Origin: Sergeia podlipaevii
Lineage: Eukaryota; Euglenozoa; Kinetoplastea; Trypanosomatida; Trypanosomatidae
Reading direction: 5' to 3'
Assembly (NCBI GenBank): GCA_030849805.1
Contig: JASANZ010002102.1
Span: forward strand, 1 to 45,506
Length of the DNA stretch: 45,506 nt
Position 1 is the stretch's first letter. Each line of letters starts with the position of its first letter. A program made the translations under genes and the position numbers. This document shows, in pieces, positions 8,723 through 16,483 of the stretch. Under the pieces are notes generated by a model. The model searched no databases. It saw only the letters and a list, made by a program, of their open reading frames with translations, and was not told the origin of the DNA.

Positions 8723-9931
8723 TTAGGCAAAAAGACGAGAAGACATCTGAAGGGGTACACGCGCGTTTGAAGGCAGCGGATGACCATTAAGAAGAATCTT
8801 CCGAGGGTCACTATAATACTGCTGGAATGAAACAGAGAACGGCTCCACGTCCAAGAAGGCAATAGCCGGGACATGGTGCTCAACAGCTACAGCAGCCTCG
8901 CTGCTTGGAAGAGAAAGAGTATCACCAATCTTGAAGGCGGTCGTGCTCACTTCAAACAAGAGGACTAAATTAAAGGAGCCGCTAGCATTAGCAGTCAGGA
9001 GGGTGAGTGGCTGCATAGTCGGTTCGCTAAGAATGTCCACCACTACAAGGTGAGTCGCACCAGTAGGCAGCTTCTTCCCCGCCGTCACGACGCTGTCACA
9101 CAGTCTCTTGAACTCCTTCTTTCCAACGCTCATGACGTTCTTCATGCGCGTGTTGGCGCGACGCAGCACCTCCACATTGGTCTCACACATGCGGCTCGTA
9201 CCCCTCAGACGCTTGTTGTCCAGCTGATAGGCACGCATGAAGTCTTCGGAGGCAGTACCGAAGTGACCAATGAGGCCCTCTAAGACGCCCTTGTTGAAGA
9301 ACAAGTCCGGATCTGGTTCAGATACCTTGCGTGCCGCCTGCTGCATCGCCGCCAGTGCACGGCGTACCCCATCAAACGTCATTCCTTCCGAGGTGATCTG
9401 TGAGAGAAGAGAGAGTGCAAGTGTGTTCCATGAGTCGGCATCATCGATATCCACAGCAACAGCGGCACGCGCCTTCGCAACAGAGTCTGCCATGAACTCA
9501 CGACGCTGTGCAGCCGTCAGTCCAGCCTCACTGCAGCGGTTGCGTTGCACCTGGCTATATTTACATAGGGCAGCGATGTTCTTGGGATCCATACGTAAAG
9601 CATTGTCAAGTGCATCGCAAGCCTCCTTAAAGGCATTGCGCCGCAGCAGGCACTCAGCTAGCTCTACCCATGTGTCGGCAGACCCCTGGCGAAGTTTGAG
9701 GGCTGTGTTGAAGTCCTTCTCGGTGTCTTTGGACGCAATGGGGAGCAGCAGCCTTGTCTTGCAGCGAAGAAGAAGCAGACGAACCTTGCGCTCGGTATCC
9801 TTTTCCTCCTCGGGGGATGGCATCGTCGACAAGATCGTCTCTACACCCTGCGCAACCTTCTCATCAAAGACCTTCACTTTAATTAACTCATTCAGCTGAG
9901 ACTCTAGCTGCTCCAAGGTGTTGTCCACCAT
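8723..9931 (-). CDS. TTC5/STRAP-like protein (TPR repeats plus C-terminal OB-fold)
   Basis: This 402-aa protein starts at the ATG at 9931. An N-terminal helical region precedes TPR-type repeats over about 65-250, for example ADTWVELAECLLRRNAF, then ACDALDNALRMDPKN, and later PDLFFNKGVLEGLIG. The C-terminal 120 residues, beginning near KKLPTGATHLVVVDIL and ending with PRKILLNGHPLP, have the length, beta pattern and terminal NG-x-P motif of the OB-fold of TTC5. Animal TTC5 is a stress co-factor and binds nascent tubulin to trigger tubulin mRNA decay. The TPRs are clear; the TTC5 assignment rests on domain order and C-terminal resemblance. A generic TPR protein is the alternative. No signal peptide or membrane segment is seen. 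The predicted 5'UTR is 51 nt. Confidence 0.75.
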   Translation of the reverse strand: MVDNTLEQLESQLNELIKVKVFDEKVAQGVETILSTMPSPEEEKDTERKVRLLLLRCKTRLLLPIASKDTEKDFNTALKLRQGSADTWVELAECLLRRNAFKEACDALDNALRMDPKNIAALCKYSQVQRNRCSEAGLTAAQRREFMADSVAKARAAVAVDIDDADSWNTLALSLLSQITSEGMTFDGVRRALAAMQQAARKVSEPDPDLFFNKGVLEGLIGHFGTASEDFMRAYQLDNKRLRGTSRMCETNVEVLRRANTRMKNVMSVGKKEFKRLCDSVVTAGKKLPTGATHLVVVDILSEPTMQPLTLLTANASGSFNLVLLFEVSTTAFKIGDTLSLPSSEAAVAVEHHVPAIAFLDVEPFSVSFQQYYSDPRKILLNGHPLPSNARVPLQMSSRLFA

Positions 9932-10281
9932 CCTCTCTTTCTATATATGTTTAGGCACTACTGTCTAAAGAGCAAATGTAGCCTAAAGGCAAACCAAAAA
10001 AAAAAAAAGAGAGAAAGGAAATGCTAAACCCAAAAGGAAACCATAAACATCACAATGATGCGCATACGCGCATATATACATGCGCTCTTCGTGAGACGAA
10101 TTTTTTTTATGGCATGTATATATCTCGAGCTTTGTCACTTTTGCTCGACAAAATGTATCCCTTTTATCTTCTTCTTTTTCTGATTTTCTCACCATGTTAG
10201 TTATATGGCTGTGTGAACAAAAAAAAAAAATAGCAATAACGAAAGCAACAAACGCACATGAAAGCAGTGGGCGGTGAAGTC
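9932..10281. other. spacer between the 143-aa gene and the TTC5-like gene
   Basis: At 350 bp this is the shortest spacer in the window. It contains the TTC5-like acceptor and a short AT-rich 3'UTR with A runs near 9996 and 10220. Nothing else is seen. Confidence 0.6.
9983..10018 (-). promoter_or_regulatory. predicted spliced-leader acceptor, TTC5-like gene
   Basis: A strong tract (TTTCCTTTCTCTC then twelve T) is followed by GGTTTGCCTTTAG; AG lies at 9984-9983. The resulting 51-nt 5'UTR has no upstream ATG. Confidence 0.6.
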
Positions 10282-10713
10282 TCATAAAGCTGGTGTGTAC
10301 TTACAAGTGAGAGCAATATTGTCATCTCCGAGAAGCGTTACATACTTCCTACTAGTGTTTGCCACGCGACACAAGGTAAGCAGCGACAGACTCGTGAGGG
10401 GTTCTCGTGCAACAGACCAACCAAGAGAAACACCATGTGAGTCATTAGGGGATGCAGTGCTGTACAAATGAAAGTGGCACCCGTAAGCTTGAGAAACGGC
10501 GTCGCCTTCTAGCACGCTGCGGCACAGCGGAGCCCTGGTCCTGCGGGATCGCAGCTGAGGCAGCAGTTGTGCCTCCAATGAAATGGGTAAAGAAGAAGAC
10601 TCCTCAGCAACTACGGCTGCAGATGCACTTCGCTTCCTGATAACTTCAGCGCCGCTTGCCTTTTCGTCCTTCTCTTGATCCTTCTCTGTGCGTATGGAAA
10701 AAACGCCGCCCAT
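10282..10713 (-). CDS. unrecognised small protein, 143 aa, with N-myristoylation-type start
   Basis: I do not recognise this protein. The first in-frame ATG at 10713 gives MGGVFSIR, with Gly2 and Ser6 as in N-myristoylation sites. A charged, probably disordered segment (EKDQEKDEK ... KRSASAAVVAEESSS) follows. From about residue 46 the protein is hydrophobic and beta-like, with EAQLLPQLRSRRTRAPLC, GCHFHLYSTASPNDSHGVSL and the end KYVTLLGDDNIALTCKY. Base composition is coding-like, unlike the spacers around it, and a plausible acceptor lies 75 nt upstream. A two-codon upstream ORF (ATG CTA TAA at 10729-10721) sits in that leader. It is probably a real gene, perhaps membrane-attached through the lipid. 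Confidence 0.6.
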   Translation of the reverse strand: MGGVFSIRTEKDQEKDEKASGAEVIRKRSASAAVVAEESSSLPISLEAQLLPQLRSRRTRAPLCRSVLEGDAVSQAYGCHFHLYSTASPNDSHGVSLGWSVAREPLTSLSLLTLCRVANTSRKYVTLLGDDNIALTCKYTPAL

Positions 10714-11253
10714 TTGCTTTTTATAGCATGTAGATACCCCCCCCCTTCCTTCCCTTCCCCTAACACAAGCGGCTAGCTGGCCTCCGGTCTGAAAACCAGC
10801 GAAGCAAGATAAAATAAAAACAAAGAAAACAAGATACAAACAAACCTCATAATGTGGCAGAAAGTTTTAAAACGGAAAAAAAAAGAATAACCCAATGACG
10901 CCCATGCATACATGCCTTATTCTGCAATGCTCTTGGCAGCAACACCCCCTTCTCTTTTATCTTTTGGTACGCTTAAAAATGATGAAGCGCCAGCAGCCAG
11001 TCGTCAATACAGGCCGGCCGGCAAACACACTAAAAGGCACTGACAACAGAAAGATAGAAATTACAAAGCTGCAACTCCCGCATCTATGGGTACGTCTATA
11101 TATAGTAACTCTATGAATAAATGCCAGACGCCAAGCAGTGTGTTAGTAAAAAAAAAAAAGTGACAAGCAAGATAACCTACAGATAAAGAGTGTAAATGGG
11201 GTAGGTGTTGTGCTGCTTTCAATATTATGACGTGCCTTGCTAAGAAGGGTATG
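10714..11253. other. spacer 3' of the DNA ligase gene
   Basis: These 540 bp hold the leader of the 143-aa gene and the ligase 3'UTR. A pyrimidine block on the plus strand (C run at about 10736-10746) makes the leader purine-rich. No gene is seen. Confidence 0.6.
10789..10845 (-). promoter_or_regulatory. predicted spliced-leader acceptor, 143-aa gene
   Basis: A T-rich coding-strand region (TTGTTTTCTTTG ... GGTTTTCAG) ends with AG at 10790-10789, giving a 75-nt 5'UTR. An earlier AG near 10845 after another T run is the alternative. Confidence 0.4.
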
Positions 11254-13548
11254 CTACTCGGGCACTCCCTCCTCCTCCCCCTCTTCTCCTCCACGTTGGA
11301 TGGCAAGAGACTGGGCCTTGTACATCTCCGCAACTTGCTGTGCTGACGTACAGTCCGTTGGGGCCTTGTCCTCGCGCTCTCGTATAAAGCGGGGAAAACG
11401 CAGCGCAATACCACGCGATGGATCCACAAGACCAATAGCTGCAAAGTGAACGGGGGATATGGACAAGTCAGCCGCCTTGATCTCCCACGTGAATGCCTCC
11501 TTGAACCACACATCAGGCTCATCACCGGCACGGTAGTAGCCTGGCTTCTTGTCTAGTACAAATGGCTTCAGTGCCTGCGTGAGTTTCTCCAACTCATCGT
11601 CCTGGAAGCCGGTACCAATCTTACATATAGACTGATACTCATCCCCATCCGCGTCGTAGCATGCCAGCAGGAATCCTCCAAACACACCGGCGCGTTTGCC
11701 TTTGCCATAAAAGGCTGCGATAGGAACCAGATCAAGTGTGTCGGTGACGCCGTCCATGTAGTCTTTCTTGAGTTTGAGCCAGTAGTGCGAGCGCTTAGCC
11801 GGCGTGTAAGTCGCCTCCTCTGTCAGCGTCTTGATCATAAGTCCCTCACAGCCATCAACAATGGACTGGTCAAGAAACTTCTGAATATCATCGACGTTGT
11901 CGCTGTCAAGGTGGGTGGCAAAAGCCATCTTGCCGTGAATGGGAGTGAAATGTGCCCACAGCAGCTGTCGGCGTTCCTGCAGCGACTTTGTGAGTTGTGG
12001 TTCCCCGTTGAAGTACAAGATGTCAAAGGCAAAGACACACACGGGAATGGTGACGTCCTTCTCAGAGATGTTCTTACGCCCACGATGTTGCAGCACCTGA
12101 AACGCCTGCAACGCCCCAGTCTCTGGGTTGACGGCTACCACCTCCGAGTCAATAATAAATGAGTTTACCTTTTCCCTGTCAAAAAGCTGAGGGAGGACAG
12201 AAATGACGTCTGGGTACTTGCCGGTGTGCGTTTCTGAATTTCTTGAGAAAATATGGTAGCCCTCCCCCCTCTGGTAGTGGATCTGCGCGCGCTCGCCGTC
12301 GTACTTGTACTCTGACGTGAACTGTTTCCCTTGAAAGCGGTCAAGGATGACGCTAATGCCGCTGGTTGGGTGAGCGAGCTGCGGCTTCACGGGTAAGCCA
12401 GGTCTGATGGAGAGATCCTTGTGGTGTGCCGCGGCCACCGACGATCCAGGAACAAGAACCATAAACCCACTGCAACGCACGGCATCCAGCACCACCTCGA
12501 GGCTTGGCACTTCGTAAAATATGCGGCTAAAATTCGAAGCGCCGAGGTTGAGAAGCAGCTGAAGCTGCTCTACTCCCGTCCCTCGGATCTCCGCCGGTCC
12601 AATGAAGTTGAGCGCGAAGGCGTACCCAACCGCAGCGAGTGCTGACGGCTCTGCAAGGCCAATGCGCATTTTCTGCTGCAGGGCCCGAATGACAAGGTTA
12701 ACCTCCGGGCCTTGTGCGTCTCGCAGCAAGCGTTTAATCACGTCAGCCCGCCTGCGCATCACTTCTTTGCCGCTCATGAGTGCGATGTCCCTGAAGGCAC
12801 TAAAAACACCGCGAGCCGTAAGAGGTTTCGGCTTCACGAGCGTGGACTGCCTCTGTCTGTTATTCTGCGCAATCTCCGCCAAGTCACCGGTGTGCTTGTA
12901 TTCCTCCCTGAGACGCGCCAGTGTCATACCACAGCACTCCGCTACCACTTGCATGAGAAGCGCATCACCGATACCAAGCTCAACGCCTTCGTGTTGCGGT
13001 GCCTGCTTGTTGATTACCAAGTACACAACGGCAACAAGGTCATCAGGCTGGCGAAACAGCACGGTTTGAAGCAGCTGTGTGAGCAACTTCACACACTCAA
13101 GACGAGACCCCGTCGCACTGATGTCTACTAGCGTATCGACCACAACGGCGTAGGGCACTGGTGTGTCCTTGGCACCGCTGGGGGGAAGAGGCCATAAGGA
13201 CGCAAAGTGCTTCTTGGGATCAAATCGGCTATCCTGAAACAGTTTCGCCATTGAAGTAGCGGTTGGTAGCTCCACCATCTTTGTGATGCTCTTGTACTCC
13301 TCACTGCATTGCACATACGTGGCTCCAACGCTGGTACCGGTATTCTCTGCAGCTGACACGTTCTCCAGTGGATGTGGGATCGTGGCACTTGGTGAAGTTT
13401 GTGGAACAGTGGCGCTCTCCTTAGCTTCAACCAAGTCCTCGCGGCTGCGCTTGTGGCCTGGGGTTGCGCCACTTGACGACGCCAGCGTACCCTCCCCGGC
13501 ACCTTTCTTCTTTAGTGAAAAGAAGGCGTCAATTGTGCCGCGAGACAT
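11254..13548 (-). CDS. LIG1: ATP-dependent DNA ligase I (nuclear replicative type)
   Basis: This 764-aa eukaryotic DNA ligase seals nicks during lagging-strand synthesis and repair in the nucleus. The ATG at 13548 opens with MSRGTIDAFFSLKKK, a PIP box for PCNA in the N-terminal place it has in human ligase I, but with Arg in the usual Gln position. A short linker leads to the DNA-binding domain (about 100-380). The adenylation domain has motif I EYKYDGER with nucleophile K415, motif III FSRNSE (434-439), IIIa IDSEV (466-470), IV EGLMIK (568-573) and V YWLKLKKDYMDG (589-600). The OB-fold domain follows with FGGFLLACYD. All motifs are intact. The tail is acidic (GGEEGEEEGVPE). It lacks a mitochondrial presequence, unlike the kinetoplast ligases k-alpha and k-beta. 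MKT1 lies directly upstream. Confidence 0.97.
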   Translation of the reverse strand: MSRGTIDAFFSLKKKGAGEGTLASSSGATPGHKRSREDLVEAKESATVPQTSPSATIPHPLENVSAAENTGTSVGATYVQCSEEYKSITKMVELPTATSMAKLFQDSRFDPKKHFASLWPLPPSGAKDTPVPYAVVVDTLVDISATGSRLECVKLLTQLLQTVLFRQPDDLVAVVYLVINKQAPQHEGVELGIGDALLMQVVAECCGMTLARLREEYKHTGDLAEIAQNNRQRQSTLVKPKPLTARGVFSAFRDIALMSGKEVMRRRADVIKRLLRDAQGPEVNLVIRALQQKMRIGLAEPSALAAVGYAFALNFIGPAEIRGTGVEQLQLLLNLGASNFSRIFYEVPSLEVVLDAVRCSGFMVLVPGSSVAAAHHKDLSIRPGLPVKPQLAHPTSGISVILDRFQGKQFTSEYKYDGERAQIHYQRGEGYHIFSRNSETHTGKYPDVISVLPQLFDREKVNSFIIDSEVVAVNPETGALQAFQVLQHRGRKNISEKDVTIPVCVFAFDILYFNGEPQLTKSLQERRQLLWAHFTPIHGKMAFATHLDSDNVDDIQKFLDQSIVDGCEGLMIKTLTEEATYTPAKRSHYWLKLKKDYMDGVTDTLDLVPIAAFYGKGKRAGVFGGFLLACYDADGDEYQSICKIGTGFQDDELEKLTQALKPFVLDKKPGYYRAGDEPDVWFKEAFTWEIKAADLSISPVHFAAIGLVDPSRGIALRFPRFIREREDKAPTDCTSAQQVAEMYKAQSLAIQRGGEEGEEEGVPE

Positions 13549-13641
13549 TCTTCGGCCTACACTTTGAGGCTGAATTGAACTGTTTTGTCAATGCTCAGAA
13601 ACAGGCAAAACTGACCGAAAGCACCAGAGTGCAGTGAAAGC

Positions 13642-13675
13642 CTTGAACAACAACAACAAAAAAAAAAATTGTGAG
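13642..13675 (-). promoter_or_regulatory. predicted spliced-leader acceptor, DNA ligase gene
   Basis: The coding strand reads a T run, GTTGTTGTTGTTC, then AAG with AG at 13643-13642. This gives a 93-nt 5'UTR without upstream ATGs. Confidence 0.55.
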
Positions 13676-14245
13676 TAATTGAAATGAAGCAATCGCTCTA
13701 CAACGTGCGCTGGACAAGCAAAGCGGAAAGACAGAATGTGCGTGTTGCCCACCAATCTATGTGAGTTTTACTGAATTATGAAAACGTACTGCGTAGGACA
13801 AACATCGCAAAAAAAAAAAAAATGGAGAAAAGAAGAAAGAAGAAGATTTTTTGAAAACCGGCAACTGCATCATAAGCGCTATATCAACAATGTCGCGATC
13901 AGTTCTCAAGATAGCGTTATCAATTGTAATGGTTATCTGCGGCCCTCATGCTAAAAAGACAGTATCCGGCTAAGTACAAGACATGGTACGTACGTGTGTA
14001 TTTTTTTTTCCAACCAAAAACAATTCTCGATAACAACATACATGAAAGACACAAAAAAAATGCTTTCAGAAGATATCACTTTTCGTTGTTTCTGTTTTCT
14101 TATTTTTTGCTCGCCCTTCTTTACTCACCTACATAACCCCTATCAACAGCCTTCGCCACTTGCATGAGCAGAGGCACACACGTCACTCTTTATAACATAA
14201 AAAATGGAAGAAAAATAATAATATCTATAACAACAAATAGGACAA

Positions 14246-14251
<6 letters not shown>

Positions 14252-14279
<28 letters not shown>
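14252..14279. repeat. (TA)14 microsatellite
   Basis: A perfect alternating A/T run of 28 bp, in the spacer 3' of MKT1. Confidence 0.95.
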
Positions 14280-14282
<3 letters not shown>

Positions 14283-15049
14283 CTCTGGCGCAAAGAAACA
14301 TATGTTGTTGTTGGTGTTTCTTTTGTTGGAGGAAAAAAAGTAGGCAAGCAGAGTAAATAAGTAGCCATTTTCTATGTCTACGACCTGAGTATTTGCTTTC
14401 TCCTCGTTCCCAGTATCAAAAAAAAAAAAAAAAAAAAATGTATATCAGTGAAAGTGTCTTTGTTTCTTCCTCTCCCAGGATCTTTCCTTCCGCCACTTAC
14501 CATGCCGTTGGTGATGCTTTTCTTTTTGCATTTTGATTCATTCTTTAGGGCGAAGAGCTATTATATAAAAAGAAAGAAAGAATACCGCACATGAACAAAC
14601 AAACAATAGGTTTTATGTAGTAGTATAGCGATATCACGAAACGCTGGGCAGTACTACTCATGGGAGACAGAAATCAACTCGCCATTAATAAGCATGCCAA
14701 AGTAAAGGTATAACGCAACACAACCATTGATATATAGAAAAGTCCGAGATATAACGCTTCTCCTCTTCATAGCCCGTCATCAGCATAGTGTCAAAAGACC
14801 TCATAAAGATATCTTCCGCAGCTTTTCACACCGTGAAGCATGTAACCTGATCATGCTTTCTGGAAACATTGAAAACAATGATCAGCGATGTATACACACG
14901 GCATCGCTGCCAGGATATACACACATGCACACCCCCCCTTCCCCCAGCTACCCTGACAGTAATGCAATCATATGTTATAAGAATCAGTTAAAGCTTTCAC
15001 GACGCGATCGCCTACATACATGGTATGTCTGTATGTATGTAATGCGTAT

Positions 15050-15240
15050 ATATTTGGATCTGTATGCAAGTGGGAAAGTGAGCAACTGCACACAATACTA
15101 ACAACAACAACGACAAACAACAACAAACAAAAAAAAAAAAAAAANATATTTGGATCTGTATGCAAGTGGGAAAGTGAGCAACTGCACACAATACTAACAA
15201 CAACAACGACAAACAACAACAAACAAAAAAAAAAAAAAAA
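15050..15240. repeat. identical 95-bp direct copies separated by one N (probable assembly join)
   Basis: Bases 15050-15144 and 15146-15240 are the same, from atatttggatctgtatgcaa to a run of 16 A, with a single undetermined base at 15145 between them. Identical ends meeting at an N are what an unmerged overlap of two contigs looks like. A true tandem duplication is possible but less likely. Confidence 0.85.
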
Positions 15241-16195
15241 CATGCAGGCTCTAAAAAAATGCGCAGCTTCACAGTTGTGGCCACCACCACCACCCCATAA
15301 ACGCTTAGCAAAATAGCGCCCCTAGCAACAGCGAAGACACCAACAACCACAATAATACCGTAATGAACAAACAAGAGACACATAAGAAAAAAAAAAAAAG
15401 AATTGCGCGTGTTTATAAAAAAAAAGGGTAAAAGGAAAGTGGTTCCCATCGTACTAGGACTTAGGCAACCCATCTATAACAGCAGCTACGTGAGGCAAGA
15501 CGTTCAGGATTCACAACTGAAAACAAAAGAAAAGCATATTATATAAAATATGTGCGTCCACATTCCTCCTCACCTTCCCCTCTTTAATATGCCGGCCACA
15601 CGTCTGGACTTTTCAGCAATATAGCGGCACATTTTCTGTTGATTTGGCACACCCACACACACACACACCCTCTTCTCCCACATGTGTCTCTCTTCCTCTC
15701 TCTATGTATATATCTCTCTCTTGTGTTGGGCAGCTTCTCGCCGCCGTCTTGTCCGTTCGCAGAGCCTACCTCATTCTCTCCAGTACCCTCCGCTCCCCTC
15801 TCCTATCGGGTTCAAAGAGAAGAGCACACCACATTTGCAGTTCGCAAAGCAAGTGAAGGAAAGAAAAAGGGGGAGAAGATTCAACAATCAGCTGCGAGTG
15901 GGTCAACGCACGCATGCATGAGGAGAAGCAAATCTGTTTTGCTGTACTTCATCCAGCTGCAGGTAGGATTGGGTATGATCTGCTCTACAAGATGCGTACA
16001 CCGAATATGGTTTACGCTCATAGAGACAAACATATGTACTTCGCAAAAAGAAAAGAAGAGATTGGGGGAACAAGCCCACGACACAACGGCACCACGAACA
16101 CCAAAAAAAAAGGTGAGAGAGAGAGGTCTCATGGGTGACGTGCCTGCATCTGAGATCCTCAAAGCATGACCGCTGCTTCTGCTGGCGGCAAAATG

Positions 16196-16214
16196 ATAAT
16201 AATAGTAATAATAA
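16196..16214. repeat. AAT-rich repeat (AUU/UAU on the transcript) in the MKT1 3'UTR
   Basis: The plus strand reads ataataatagtaataataa, so the minus-strand transcript carries UUAUUAUUACUAUUAUUAU. It lies 270 nt 3' of the MKT1 stop codon, in its presumed 3'UTR. Confidence 0.8.
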
Positions 16215-16483
16215 AATAAAACAAAAGGAAAAATAGATTAAGGAGTTGAATCAACAAGACACACACAAAAAAAAACGGGCACACATAAAACTATTTTAAA
16301 AAAAAAAATGTGAAACAGAAAGATTACGCGTGTCGAACACTCGCACATGCATCTCAAACGCATCACAAGCCTAAAGTCCGTAGCAGCGGACCAGCAAACA
16401 CGGGTCTCTCCCTCTTTTTCTCTCTCTTCTGTTCTGCTCTGTTTTCTCGTTTCCATTTTTCTTTCTTTCTTTCTCTACCTGCT

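Larger units (their letters stand above)
13549..16483. other. long spacer 3' of MKT1 (2.9 kb), with an assembly join
   Basis: This is the longest gene-free stretch in the window. It contains the ligase acceptor at the left and otherwise should be MKT1 3'UTR plus spacer. It holds a TA microsatellite at 14252-14279, an A run at about 14418-14438, the duplicated 95-bp block around an N at 15145, a CA run near 15652-15668, AAT repeats at 16196-16214 and a CT-rich block near 16407-16485. Frames of up to 176 codons between 15639 and 16169 are low-complexity and antisense to the transcription unit. No gene is supported, but the N means sequence could be missing. Confidence 0.6.

Noticed and set aside
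9270..9899. Plus-strand 209-codon frame opposite the TTC5-like gene
   Set aside because: Antisense shadow rich in Ser/Ala/Arg, with no domain and no acceptor; the minus-strand TPR gene explains the sequence.
15639..16169. Plus-strand frames of up to 176 codons in the MKT1 3' region
   Set aside because: Low-complexity (His-Thr repeats, CT runs) and antisense to the unit; no motif.
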